Of a stretch of 64,000 bases of DNA, positions 42,656 through 51,680 are shown in pieces. Location of the stretch: assembly GCF_000230895.2 (NCBI RefSeq), contig NC_016604.1, forward strand, positions 5,394,001 through 5,458,000. The letters run 5' to 3'. Source of the stretch: Mycolicibacterium rhodesiae NBB3 (GTDB lineage: Bacteria; Actinomycetota; Actinomycetes; Mycobacteriales; Mycobacteriaceae). How positions within the stretch are numbered: position 1 is the first letter of the stretch; the number at the start of each line of letters is the position of its first letter. The position numbers and the translations under genes are program-made. The notes beneath the pieces are model-generated. The model made no database searches. It was not told the DNA's origin and saw only the letters and a list, made by a program, of their open reading frames with translations.

Positions 42656-43091
42656 TGGCCTTGTAGCGGCCGAGTAGCCCGCGAACGGTGGTCATCGCGT
42701 CAACCGCACGCTCCTTGTCGACCGCCTGAATCGCCAGCACCGGGACGTATTCGTCGTCGGGCAGGTCAACTCGCGCCCAGCGCGCACCCCGATGGAAGGA
42801 CACGTCGACAACTTCCGACCACGGAATCAGTTTGTAGGTCAACAGGTTTCGCACCGCGATGCCCTGAGGGCCGACGCGCAGCCGTGGCCGGGCGAACAAG
42901 AGCACGACAGAGGCGATGACGACACCGAGCAGCGCGATCGCCACCTGGTCGGCGGTCTGGAAGATGACACCGGTCGACGCGATCTTCAACAGCACGCCGA
43001 CAGCGACGTGCGCGACCAGGATCAGCGCCGCTGCGGCGTATGCGAAATACGGTGTGAGATGGGGCCGTATCTCCACATCCCAGTCGCTCAT
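42642..43091 (-). CDS. PH-domain membrane protein (Rv1417-like)
   Basis: This 149-residue protein has two membrane helices (AYAAAALILVAHVAVGVLL and IALLGVVIASVVLLF), followed by a bacterial PH-like domain (VGPQGIAVRNLLTYKLIPWSEVVDVSF). It overlaps ribH by four bases, a conserved arrangement in mycobacteria. A role in riboflavin metabolism is suggested by context only. Confidence 0.82.
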   Translation of the reverse strand: MSDWDVEIRPHLTPYFAYAAAALILVAHVAVGVLLKIASTGVIFQTADQVAIALLGVVIASVVLLFARPRLRVGPQGIAVRNLLTYKLIPWSEVVDVSFHRGARWARVDLPDDEYVPVLAIQAVDKERAVDAMTTVRGLLGRYKAINSR

Positions 43092-43570
43092 GATCGTGCG
43101 CGCAGGTCTCGCAGCGTCAGCGCGGTGGTGATCGCCGCCGCGGCTGCCTGCGCGCCCTTGTCCTCAGTCGAACCGGGGAGCCCGGCTCGGTCCAGAGCCT
43201 GCTCCTCGTTGTTGGTGGTCAGCACGCCGTTGGCCACCGGGGTCGAGGAGTCCAGCGACACCCGAGTCAGTCCCTGCGTGACGGCGTCGCAGACATAGTC
43301 GAAGTGCGGTGTTTGTCCGCGGATCACCACGCCCAGCGCGACGACGGCGTCGTGGTTGGCCGCCAAAGCCTGTGCAACGACGGGTATTTCGATGGCACCC
43401 AGGACACGCACCACCGTCGGGTCAGCGACCCCGGCATCGGTGGCGACCTTCAGCGCACCCTCGAGCAGCGCATCACAGATGGTTCCGTGCCAGGTGCTGG
43501 CAACGACGGCCAGCGTCAAACCCGAGGCGTCGACCTGAGGTAGATCGGGGACGCCTACCGCTGGGCTCAC
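43088..43570 (-). CDS. ribH: 6,7-dimethyl-8-ribityllumazine synthase
   Basis: This 160-residue enzyme condenses ArP with 3,4-dihydroxy-2-butanone-4-phosphate in the penultimate riboflavin step. Motifs are VVASTWHGTICDALLEGA, VLGAIEIPVVAQAL and LGVVIRGQTPHFDYV with the catalytic His. GTG start overlapping the ribA2 stop (GTGA). Confidence 0.95.
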   Translation of the reverse strand: MSPAVGVPDLPQVDASGLTLAVVASTWHGTICDALLEGALKVATDAGVADPTVVRVLGAIEIPVVAQALAANHDAVVALGVVIRGQTPHFDYVCDAVTQGLTRVSLDSSTPVANGVLTTNNEEQALDRAGLPGSTEDKGAQAAAAAITTALTLRDLRARS

Positions 43571-44895
43571 AGGGCTCCGCCCAGATCACGCTCGGCGGGC
43601 GGGGTACGGTCGCCGAGCAGATACACGCCCTCTTCGTACGAATCCATCGTCACTGCTTCGTGGTACTCGTCGAGGCCGATGAGATCGTGACCCATCCGGT
43701 CACGCTTGGTCATCAGGTAGCGGATGTTCTCCGCGTTGGCACGAACCGGCAGCGGCACCCGTTCGATGATGTGCAGTCCGTAGCCGTCGAGGCCGACGCG
43801 TTTGGCCGGGTTGTTGGTGAGCAGCCGCATCGACCGGACACCCAGATCGACGAGGATCTGCGCGCCGATGCCGTAGTCGCGGGCGTCAGCGGGGAGGCCG
43901 AGCTTCAGGTTGGCGTCCACCGTGTCCTCGCCGGCGTCCTGCAGCTGATACGCCTGCAGCTTGTGCATCAAGCCGATGCCGCGGCCCTCGTGTCCGCGCA
44001 TGTACAACACGATTCCTCGGCCTTCGCGCGCCACCATCGCCAACGCGGCGTCCAATTGCGGGCCGCAGTCGCAGCGCCGGGAGCCGAATACGTCGCCCGT
44101 GAGGCATTCCGAGTGCACCCGCACCAGGACGTCGTGCCCGTCACTGTGGGGGCCCGCGATTTCGCCGCGGACCAGCGCCACGTGCTCGACGTCTTCGTAG
44201 ATGCTGCTGTAACCAACTGCGCGGAACTCACCGTGCGCTGTCGGGATGCGCGCCTCGGCGATGCGCTCGATGTGCTTCTCGTGCTTACGGCGCCACTCGA
44301 TGAGGTCCGCGATCGAGATGAGCGCAAGATCGTGCTCATCGGCGAAGACCCGAAGTTCGTCGGTCTGCGCCATCGCGCCTTCGTCTTTTTGGCTGACGAT
44401 CTCGCAGATCGCACCCGCGGGCTGCAGCCCCGCGAGTCTGGCCAGGTCGACCGCGGCCTCGGTGTGGCCGGGACGGCGCAGCACGCCACCGTCCTTCGCG
44501 CGCAGCGGCACGACGTGGCCGGGCCGGGTGAAGTCGTCGGCGACAGCGGTCGGGTCGGCAAGCAGACGCATCGTGGTCGCACGGTCAGAAGCCGAAATAC
44601 CCGTTCCGACACCCTTTTTCGCGTCGACGGTGACGGTGTAGGCGGTGCCGTGCTTGTCCTGGTTGACCGCATACATCGGCAGCAGACCCAGCTTGTCGCA
44701 GACCGACCCGTCGAGGGGAACGCACAGATACCCGGAGGTGTACCGCACCATGAACGCGACTAGCTCGGGAGTCGCCTTCTCGGCGGCGAAGATCAGATCA
44801 CCTTCGTTCTCGCGATCTTCGTCGTCGATGACCACCACGGCCTTGCCCGCGGCGATATCGGCAACCGCCCGCTCAACGGTGTCCAGCCTCGTCAC
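43567..44895 (-). CDS. ribA2: Bifunctional DHBP synthase / GTP cyclohydrolase II
   Basis: This 442-residue riboflavin enzyme has two domains. The N-terminal DHBP synthase (residues 1-200) has VVIDDEDRENEGDLIF, and the C-terminal GTP cyclohydrolase II has the zinc site SECLTGDVFGSRRCDCGPQL and YMRGHEGRGIGL. Both domains look intact. GTG 44895 gives the mycobacterial TRLDTVERAV start; CATACT six bases upstream suggests a leaderless transcript. The 244 bases upstream (44896-45139) contain no gene or FMN riboswitch that I can recognise. Order ribA2-ribH-PH protein. Confidence 0.95.
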   Translation of the reverse strand: MTRLDTVERAVADIAAGKAVVVIDDEDRENEGDLIFAAEKATPELVAFMVRYTSGYLCVPLDGSVCDKLGLLPMYAVNQDKHGTAYTVTVDAKKGVGTGISASDRATTMRLLADPTAVADDFTRPGHVVPLRAKDGGVLRRPGHTEAAVDLARLAGLQPAGAICEIVSQKDEGAMAQTDELRVFADEHDLALISIADLIEWRRKHEKHIERIAEARIPTAHGEFRAVGYSSIYEDVEHVALVRGEIAGPHSDGHDVLVRVHSECLTGDVFGSRRCDCGPQLDAALAMVAREGRGIVLYMRGHEGRGIGLMHKLQAYQLQDAGEDTVDANLKLGLPADARDYGIGAQILVDLGVRSMRLLTNNPAKRVGLDGYGLHIIERVPLPVRANAENIRYLMTKRDRMGHDLIGLDEYHEAVTMDSYEEGVYLLGDRTPPAERDLGGAL

Positions 44896-45139
44896 CACAT
44901 CAGTATGAACCACCAAGGGTCAATTCTTATTGCCGCTCCCCTGACCTGCGGTTTCGCGCCGACCAGCGTAATCGCCGGGTCGGGCGCTTCTTGCCCATCG
45001 GACTCACCGGTCGTACGCAACCGCAGACCCCAAAGCGCGCCGATGATCCCCGACCCTGAAGACGAGTGCCTCGGCTACAACGAACCGACTGCACCGGCGC
45101 GTGCAAACTCTGTGATCAGGATCGTCACGAAGAGGCGTT

Positions 45140-45769
45140 TCATCGCAGATCTGGTGCTGGCGGGAAGGCACCGTAGGTGCCGCGCGGGTCGCCTTCCTTG
45201 GCAAGGTTGTGCTGGGTGTCGGCGCGGTGAGCGATGACGTCGCGGCGATAGCTCTCGAGCACCTCTAGCTTTCGCGCCTCCTTGGCGACCTTCTGCTTCC
45301 AGATCAACGCTCCGCCAGCCCCGGCCACCAAAAGTATCGGGACGAACAGCCAGGGATGGGCGATCGCCTGACCGAGGATCACCAGGGCGAGGAAAACACC
45401 GCCGACGATCAGCGCTGTACCGGGTCGGCGGGTGCTGACGACAGTGCCGCCCGGACCGCCGACGGCGACCGACGCGGTGGGCCTGCCGACGCTTCCGACG
45501 ATTGCGACCAGAATCCAGATCGGCAGCCACAACCCGCAGGACAGAACTGTCAGCACGAGGTGTAGCGCGTGATTGGTTCCCCCTCCGGACACCGCAACCG
45601 CGACCGCGGGCGCTGGGGTGGCGATGTTGTTGTTGACCACCACCGACACCGGCAGGGCGGGCGATGGCCCAGGTGTGAAGTGTTCGGTCCACCGCTGGCC
45701 GTCGAAGTAGCGTTGTCCCGGCTGGCCGTGCGGATCCGGGAACCAGCCCGTCGGCCCGATCACGGGCAC
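45140..45769 (-). CDS. DUF2510-domain membrane protein
   Basis: This 209-residue protein begins with a DUF2510 motif (GWFPDPHGQPGQRYFDGQRW), followed by two or three membrane spans (LHLVLTVLSCGLWLPIWILV, TALIVGGVFLALVILGQAI, WLFVPILLVAGAGGALIW) and a charged cytosolic tail. DUF2510 proteins are common in actinobacteria and of unknown function. GTG start overlaps the PASTA-like gene end by 10 bases, linking it to the kinase neighbourhood. Confidence 0.75.
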   Translation of the reverse strand: MPVIGPTGWFPDPHGQPGQRYFDGQRWTEHFTPGPSPALPVSVVVNNNIATPAPAVAVAVSGGGTNHALHLVLTVLSCGLWLPIWILVAIVGSVGRPTASVAVGGPGGTVVSTRRPGTALIVGGVFLALVILGQAIAHPWLFVPILLVAGAGGALIWKQKVAKEARKLEVLESYRRDVIAHRADTQHNLAKEGDPRGTYGAFPPAPDLR

Positions 45770-46149
45770 GTCTCTGAGTCGCGAACGACCCCGAAGTCGA
45801 TTGCCGTGGTACCCGTGAAGGTTGCTCCCGGCGCAGGCGTCGAGCTGCAGACGGTCCAGTTGCGGTCCATGATCTGCGCCCGGCCCTCACCGGAGAGGTC
45901 GGTAGAGGTGCTCAGCCACACTTCGCCGTTGGACACTGACTGAATGGCATCCTGAGCGCCTTGCAGGTCGGATCCTATGAGATCGGGCATCGTCCACGAG
46001 GGTTCCGCCGCAGCCGGGATGGCGAGGGCGGTGGCGAGCAGTGCGGCGGAGATCCCGCCGACAAGTAGGTGTTTCACGTGTATGGCTTTCTTGGGTTGTT
46101 TTGGTTCGTCTCGTTCGTCAGTCCACTGCGAACCCGGTGTGGTCGTCAT
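45760..46149 (-). CDS. Secreted PASTA-like protein
   Basis: This 129-residue protein has a charged N-terminus followed by a signal segment (HLLVGGISAALLATALAIPAAA, cut after AAA). The mature 75 residues resemble one PASTA unit (MPDLIGSDLQGAQDAI at the start and SSTPAPGATFTGTTAIDF at the end), with Cys near 104 and the C-terminus. PASTA units usually sit on PknB-type kinases and bind muropeptides. ATG 46149 was chosen; a GTG at 46077 would give a tighter signal peptide. It lies downstream of a frameshifted kinase on the same strand, 273 bases away. Confidence 0.7.
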   Translation of the reverse strand: MTTTPGSQWTDERDEPKQPKKAIHVKHLLVGGISAALLATALAIPAAAEPSWTMPDLIGSDLQGAQDAIQSVSNGEVWLSTSTDLSGEGRAQIMDRNWTVCSSTPAPGATFTGTTAIDFGVVRDSETCP

Positions 46150-46422
46150 CGGAGGATCAACTCCAGACAGCTCCGCAGTGGTTGGGTAGCGGTGATCATT
46201 GCCCCGCATGTGACGCGAGCCGGCCCCGTCCGGGCGCGCGCTCCCGATGACGCTATGGCAACGACAGGCCCCGAGGAATCAGGTGTTTCCCTATAACTTG
46301 TTTGCTGGAGCACTTCTCCTGCAACTGAGGACGACTGACGTGGATGACTTGAGTGCCCCCACGGCTGATTGAGAAGAAGACCGCAACATAGCGGTGCTTG
46401 CAGTCAGCGGCTCGGCGAACGG

Positions 46423-48067
46423 TCAGCGAGCCTTTAGGGTGATGTCGCTAATTTCGGCGCGGTTCTCACCGTCAGTGGTCCCCAGGGTGGAAATCCATAC
46501 CAACACATTGGAGGTCGCTGCGGCCGTGTCAACGGAGATGGTGTTGGGTCCGCGTGCCAATAGTGTCGGCGGTGTTAATTCGGTGGTCTCCGCCAGGGTG
46601 GTCGGCGTCGATGACTGCGCCGACCGGATCTGCACAACGGTGCCGATACTGGACACGCTGATAATGACCGCGCTGAGTTCGGTTGGTTGTGGCAGTTCGA
46701 GGATCAGTCCAACGCCGATCTTAAAGCCTGGGAATGGCACGGCCTCGGTATAGGTGTCGGTGGGCCAAACCGTGGCGGAATTGCCGTCGATGGCGAACCG
46801 GGCCTCCTCGGGCGCATCGGTCTCGCCCTCAGGGGAAAAGACAACTGCCTTCACGGGTTTGACGGTGGCCTCGTCTCCGGGTGTGGGGCCGCCTGTGGCT
46901 GGGATGCCGGTGGGCCGCGCGCTTGACTTGGTCGAGGCACCTGCGTCGCCCGACGGCCTGCTCAACTGGTTTGCAGCGAGGACCATCCCTGCGGCGACCA
47001 AAATCATCGCGAGGAGGGCGGGAACAACGACGCGGACCCGCCAGAGAGACCGCTTCGGCGATTCAGGTGCTGGTATCGATTGTGCGGGCGGTAAATACGA
47101 GTCGGGCGGGGTGCCTGCTGGGGCACGGTACTGAGTGGCCGCTGATCCCGAAACACCCGCCGACGTTCCTGGGCCGACCGGCGGCAGGGTGCGCACTGTG
47201 GGCGCAGTTCTGGTCGGCTGTGAAGGGGCGGACAGAGGTGGTTGTAGCGTCGATGCGCTGGCAGCGCGGGCGGCGGACGCCAATTCGATCGTAGTCGGGT
47301 AACGGCGGTCGGGGTCCTTGGCCATCCCTTTAGCAATCACCCCATCAAACTGAGCAAATGCATCGCCAGCGGACTGCGACGGTTTCGGCGGTGGTGTGTT
47401 CAGGTGAGCAGCGACGAGGCCGCCGACACTGGTCATTGCGAAAGGCGGCTGCCCGGTTAAGCACTCATATAGCACGCAGGCCAATGCGTAAATATCGGCG
47501 CGGGCGTCCTCATCCGGACGCTCGGTCAAACGCTCAGGAGCCATGTAGAGGAAGGTGCCGATGGTGTTGCCGGTTCCGGTCATCCGCGTGTCATCGGCAG
47601 CACGGGCAATGCCGAAGTCGATCAGATAGGCGAAATCGTCGTCATCGAGCAAAGACGTTGGACGGTTTGACGTCACGGTGCACCAATCCCACCTTGTGCG
47701 CCGCGTGCAACGCTTTGGCGACCTGCTCGATGATTCGCACTGCCCGGCTGGGTTGCAGCGGCCCGTCAGTCAGGACCTGCTGAAGGTCGCGGCCCTCGAT
47801 CAGCCGCATGTCCACATACAGTCGGCCACCAATCTCGCCGTAGGTGTGGATCGGAATGATGTGCGGATTGTTCAGCCGGGCGGCAGCGTCAGCTTCGCGG
47901 CGGAAACGCTGCGCGAAGGTGGCGTCGTCAGCCAGGTGTGGCGGTAACACCTTGATGGCCACGGTGCGGTAGTTGGTTTCGGTGTCCAGTGCCCTCCATA
48001 CCTCGCCCATACCGCCACGACCCAGCAACTCGACCAACTGGTAGCGCCCGAACGGTGTTCCCTCCAC
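46423..48067 (-). pseudogene. Receptor-type Ser/Thr protein kinase, frameshifted
   Basis: The N-terminal part (48067-47642) has GRGGMGEV (residues 16-23), VAIKV with Lys39, Glu58 and LVHRDVKPSN with Asp132, then stops after NVFAR. The rest of the kinase (LLDDDDFAYLIDFGIA, YMAPERL) continues in another frame to 46423. Removing one T from the TTT at 47653-47651 restores NVLLDDDDF and a 547-residue protein: kinase, Pro-rich linker, membrane helix (VVVPALLAMILVAAGMVLAA) and an external discoidin-like domain (ATVWPTDTYTEAVPFPGFKIGVG) like that of mycobacterial MviN. All kinase residues are present, so this is a recent mutation, a sequencing error or a programmed shift. Confidence 0.8.
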
Positions 48068-48234
48068 CCGACTCCCCCTGACTACTCAGTTAGTCGACGC
48101 TGGGCAACAACGTTAAGCGTTGCTGCCAGCCGGAGCGGCGAATCGGTCAGAGCCGATTGCCAGCTGGGTTCCTCGGATCGGCGTTGCTCGATTCGAGAGG
48201 CCTGTGCAACGCGCGTTCAGCTTATTTGGAGCTT

Positions 48235-48846
48235 TTATTCGCCGATCAGACCGTCTCGCGCATCCAGTAGCCGCTCGACATACTTCGCGATGATGTCGAC
48301 TTCGAGGTTGACCGACGTGCCCACCGCCGCGCGTCCAAGCGTCGTCAGCTCCAGTGTTGTTGGAATCAGCGAGATTTCGAACCAGTCATGCCCGACGGCC
48401 GAGACCGTCAGCGACACACCGTCGACCGTGATCGAGCCTTTCTCAACCACATAGCGGGTCAGGGCCATCGGCAGCGCGATCCGCACCACCTCCCAGTGCT
48501 GCGCCGGCGTGCGCGCGATGACATGGCCCGTTCCGTCGACGTGACCCTGCACGATGTGACCACCGAGGCGACTGTTCACCGCGGCCGCGCGTTCCAGGTT
48601 CACTCGGCTGCCGACCCCGACTCCCCGCAGGCTGGATCTGTTCAGCGTTTCGCCCATGACGTCGGCGGTGAACGCACCGTCGGCACGCACTTCGACGACG
48701 GTCAGGCACACGCCGTTCACCGAAATCGAGTCGCCGTGTCCGGCGTCGGACGTGACGACAGGCCCTCGGATGGCGAACCGCGCGAAGTCCCCCATGTCTT
48801 CCTTGCCGACGACTTCGCCCATTTCTTCGACGATTCCGGTGAACAC
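48235..48846 (-). CDS. ribC: Riboflavin synthase alpha chain
   Basis: This 203-residue enzyme dismutates two lumazines into riboflavin. It starts MFTGIVEEMGEV, and the two repeated lumazine-binding halves are seen as GDSISVNGVCLTVV and KGSITVDGVSLTVS, with GGHIVQGHVDGTG between. GTG start. The 167 bases between it and the kinase hold no gene. Confidence 0.95.
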   Translation of the reverse strand: MFTGIVEEMGEVVGKEDMGDFARFAIRGPVVTSDAGHGDSISVNGVCLTVVEVRADGAFTADVMGETLNRSSLRGVGVGSRVNLERAAAVNSRLGGHIVQGHVDGTGHVIARTPAQHWEVVRIALPMALTRYVVEKGSITVDGVSLTVSAVGHDWFEISLIPTTLELTTLGRAAVGTSVNLEVDIIAKYVERLLDARDGLIGE

Positions 48847-48955
48847 GCCGCCAGACTAATCCTCGGACCGCCGCTTCTCACCGAAAGGCCAGTTCAGCAG
48901 CCACATCAGGACATCTACCCGTGCCCGGCCGCCCTGTCGCGACGGGCCGACCCAC

Positions 48956-48961
48956 TACGAT
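48956..48961 (+). promoter_or_regulatory. Candidate -10 (TACGAT) for leaderless lprG
   Basis: TACGAT ends seven bases before the ATG at 48969 and runs into an earlier in-frame ATG (48960). This favours 48969 as the true start. Confidence 0.4.
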
Positions 48962-48968
48962 GCAAGTC

Positions 48969-49664
48969 ATGCAGACCCGCCTCCTGGCGATCTTCGCCGC
49001 CCTTTTCACTGCCGTCGCTCTCCTCGCAGGGTGCGGAAGTTCCGAGGACACCAAGAACCTGCCCGACGCCGCGACGCTGCTCAAGCAGTCCGTCGACACC
49101 ACCAAGAGCCAGAGCAGCGTGCACCTGCTGTTGACGGTGAACGGCGAAATCCCGGAGTTCCCCATCGAGTCGCTCGAGGCCGATCTGACGACCAAGCCCG
49201 CGGTCGCCGCGCAGGGCAAGGCCAACATCCTTCTGGGGGGTCAGCGGCTGGAGGGTGTCGGTTTCGTTGTCGTCGACGGCACTCTCTATGGCGCGTTGAC
49301 GGCGGGAAGCGCGTACCAGGACTTCGGCCCGGCCGCCGATATCTACGACGCCTCAGTGCTCCTGTCGCCCGACAAGGGGCTGGCCAATGTGCTGTCGAAC
49401 TTCTCCGATCCCAAGGCAGAGGCTCGCGAGACCATCAACGGTGTGAAGACGGTTCGCGTGAAGGGTTCCGTCAGCCAGGACGCCGTCAACAAGATCGTTC
49501 CGCAGGTCGGGGCCACCGGAGCAGTGCCGGGTACAGCGTGGATCGCCGAGGAAGGCAACCACGAACTGATCCAGGCCAAGCTGGAGCCGAAGCCCGACAC
49601 CAGCCTCACCATGACGCTGTCGGACTGGGGTAAGCCTGTGACGGTCACCAAGCCGGCGGCCTGA
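48969..49664 (+). CDS. lprG: Lipoprotein LprG
   Basis: This 231-residue lipoprotein corresponds to Rv1411c. The signal ends in lipobox LLAGC (Cys near residue 19). The mature protein keeps LprG landmarks such as VHLLLTVNGEIP, DFGPAADIYD and LANVLSNFSDPKAE. LprG carries triacylated lipids and lipoarabinomannan across the periplasm and works with P55, encoded next (TGATG overlap). The ATG at 48960 is an alternative start. Confidence 0.93.
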   Translation: MQTRLLAIFAALFTAVALLAGCGSSEDTKNLPDAATLLKQSVDTTKSQSSVHLLLTVNGEIPEFPIESLEADLTTKPAVAAQGKANILLGGQRLEGVGFVVVDGTLYGALTAGSAYQDFGPAADIYDASVLLSPDKGLANVLSNFSDPKAEARETINGVKTVRVKGSVSQDAVNKIVPQVGATGAVPGTAWIAEEGNHELIQAKLEPKPDTSLTMTLSDWGKPVTVTKPAA

Positions 49665-51373
49665 TGCCCACATCGGCCGAAACCGTCCAGCCGGTGACGT
49701 CCGGCCGGCGCATCGCAATCAGCGCGGGCAGCCTCGCGGTATTGCTGGGCGCCCTCGACACCTATGTCGTGATCACGATCATTCGCGACATCATGTACGA
49801 CGTCGGCATCGGCATCAATCAGATCCAGCGGGTCACGCCCATCATCACGTGGTATCTGCTGGGGTACATCGCGGCGATGCCATTACTCGGCCGGGCGTCG
49901 GACCGGTTCGGGCGAAAGTTGTTGCTGCAGGTCAGCCTTGCGGGTTTCGCAGTGGGCTCGGTGATCACCGCGATGTCCTCGGATCTCGACATCCTCGTGA
50001 TCGGCCGACTGATCCAGGGCATTGCCAGCGGCGCGCTGCTGCCGGTCACCCTGGCCCTTGCCGCAGATCTCTGGGCGAGCCGTAACCGCGCTGCCGTGCT
50101 GGGCGGCGTCGGTGCGGCACAGGAGTTCGGCAGCGTCATCGGCCCGATGTACGGCATCGCGATGGTCGCGCTCTTCCACCACTGGCAGGCGGTCTTCTGG
50201 GTCAATGTGCCGCTCGCGGTGATCGCGATGGTGATGATCCACTTCAGCCTGCCCTCAAAGGTCAAGCCCGAGAAGCCGGAAAAGGTGGACGTTGTCGGCG
50301 GTCTGCTGCTGGCACTGACGCTGGGTCTGGCGACGTTCGGGCTGTACAACCCCGCCCCCGACGGCAAGCAAGTGCTCCCGAGCAACGGCATCCCGTTGCT
50401 CATCGGAGCGGCGGTCGCGGCCGTGGCGTTCTTCGTATGGGAACGGTTCGCGCGCACTCGGCTGATCGAACCCGCCGGCGTACATTTCCGGCCGTTCCTC
50501 GCAGCGCTGGGCGCCTCGTTGGTCACCGGCGCGGCACTGATGGTCACGCTGGTCAACGTCGAGCTGTTCGGCCAGGCTGTGCTGGGTCAGGACCAGAATC
50601 AGGCCGCGTTCCTCCTGCTGCGCTTCCTCGTCGCACTGCCGATCGGCGCTCTGCTCGGCGGCTGGATCGCAACCCGGATCGGCGATCGGATCGTGGCGTG
50701 CGTCGGGCTCCTGATCGCCGCGGGCGGCTACTACCTGGTCTCGGGATGGCCCGCGAACGTGCTCTCGGCCACCCACGACCTCGGCTTCGTCACTCTGCCG
50801 ATGCTGGACACCGACCTGGTGATCGCCGGCCTGGGGCTGGGTCTGGTGATCGCCCCGCTGACGTCGGCAACGCTGCGTGTGGTCCCGGCGGCCCAGCACG
50901 GCATCGCCTCCGCGGCCGTCGTGGTCGCGCGGATGATCGGCATGCTGATCGGCGTCGCCGCGCTGTCGGCATGGGGTCTGTACAAGTTCAACCAGTACCT
51001 GCAGGAACGCCTCGCCGCGCTACCCCCCGTCAACGCGGACACCCCGGGCGGCCTGCTGATCGCCCAAACCACCCGCACGGCGCAGGCGTCCGTCGAGGCC
51101 TATGTCATGCAGTATGGCGAGATCTTCAAGATCACGGTCGTGGTGTGCGTAGTAGGCGCTGCGTTGGCGCTGCTGATCAGTGGCCGCCACGAGCACGCCG
51201 ACGAGCCCGACGAACCGGCTGAGACCGTTACCCGGCGCCCGGGAAGTGCTGGTTCACCCGCCGATGACAACCCCACCCAGGCCCTCGAGACGCCCACGCA
51301 GCAGATTCCGAGTCACGCCTCCGATGAAACCGCCCGGTTGGAGCAACCGCGCGGCCAGCACCGACCGAATTAG
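49664..51373 (+). CDS. MFS transporter P55
   Basis: This 569-residue, probably 14-helix DHA2-type transporter corresponds to Rv1410c. Motif A is GRASDRFGRKLL, and motif C-like glycines follow in the fifth helix. The C-terminal 60 residues are hydrophilic. P55 exports triacylglycerides with LprG and contributes to drug tolerance and envelope integrity. It overlaps lprG by one base. Confidence 0.93.
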   Translation: MPTSAETVQPVTSGRRIAISAGSLAVLLGALDTYVVITIIRDIMYDVGIGINQIQRVTPIITWYLLGYIAAMPLLGRASDRFGRKLLLQVSLAGFAVGSVITAMSSDLDILVIGRLIQGIASGALLPVTLALAADLWASRNRAAVLGGVGAAQEFGSVIGPMYGIAMVALFHHWQAVFWVNVPLAVIAMVMIHFSLPSKVKPEKPEKVDVVGGLLLALTLGLATFGLYNPAPDGKQVLPSNGIPLLIGAAVAAVAFFVWERFARTRLIEPAGVHFRPFLAALGASLVTGAALMVTLVNVELFGQAVLGQDQNQAAFLLLRFLVALPIGALLGGWIATRIGDRIVACVGLLIAAGGYYLVSGWPANVLSATHDLGFVTLPMLDTDLVIAGLGLGLVIAPLTSATLRVVPAAQHGIASAAVVVARMIGMLIGVAALSAWGLYKFNQYLQERLAALPPVNADTPGGLLIAQTTRTAQASVEAYVMQYGEIFKITVVVCVVGAALALLISGRHEHADEPDEPAETVTRRPGSAGSPADDNPTQALETPTQQIPSHASDETARLEQPRGQHRPN

Positions 51374-51381
51374 TCTCGGCG

Positions 51382-51534
51382 TCAGCAGCGTTCGAGTCCG
51401 CGCCCCATCAGGGTGGGCTCGGCCAGCGGTTCCGGCCCGTCGCCGGAAAGGCCTCGGATCGCGTCCCGGATCAACGTCGTGATGGTCCGTGGATCCATGG
51501 GGCGATCGCTGAGCCAGTCCTGCAATGCAGTCAT
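51382..51534 (-). CDS. Small hypothetical protein (50 residues)
   Basis: A short frame reads MTALQDWLSDRPMDPRT and continues to end in MGRGLERC, with GAAGGA nine bases before the ATG. Codon third positions are G/C-rich as expected for coding. The helical central part (TTLIRDAIRGL) and C-terminal Cys are the only features. It is convergent with the P55 gene and divergent from the PfpI gene. Function unknown. Confidence 0.5.
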   Translation of the reverse strand: MTALQDWLSDRPMDPRTITTLIRDAIRGLSGDGPEPLAEPTLMGRGLERC

Positions 51535-51630
51535 GCTCGTCGTCCTTCGTTCGTGCTCACCCGCGCAACTCGTCGGTGAAAGCGCGATTTGGTACGAGTG
51601 TACCGACGAGAACCCTCCGGTTTGCTGCTC

Positions 51631-51651
51631 ACCACGCCGGGTATGCGTGGT
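51631..51651. promoter_or_regulatory. Inverted repeat upstream of the PfpI-family gene
   Basis: ACCACGC, seven bases, then GCGTGGT: perfect 7-base arms located 30-50 bases before the ATG at 51681. Could be an operator or a leader hairpin. Confidence 0.4.
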
Positions 51652-51680
51652 TTAGGCAACAATTCAAAGGACGAAAATTC

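Noticed and set aside
44896..45139. Possible FMN riboswitch ahead of ribA2
   Set aside because: I could not find the conserved RFN core sequences or paired arms; the gene may be leaderless.
44905..45237. A 110-codon plus-strand frame covering the gap before ribA2
   Set aside because: There is no ribosome-binding site, it runs into the DUF2510 gene on the other strand, and its composition is unlike a protein. The interval is better read as non-coding.
46150..46422. Promoter for the PASTA-like gene with TTGCAG and TTATAG on the minus strand
   Set aside because: The spacing of about 22 bases is too long for a convincing pair; left unannotated.
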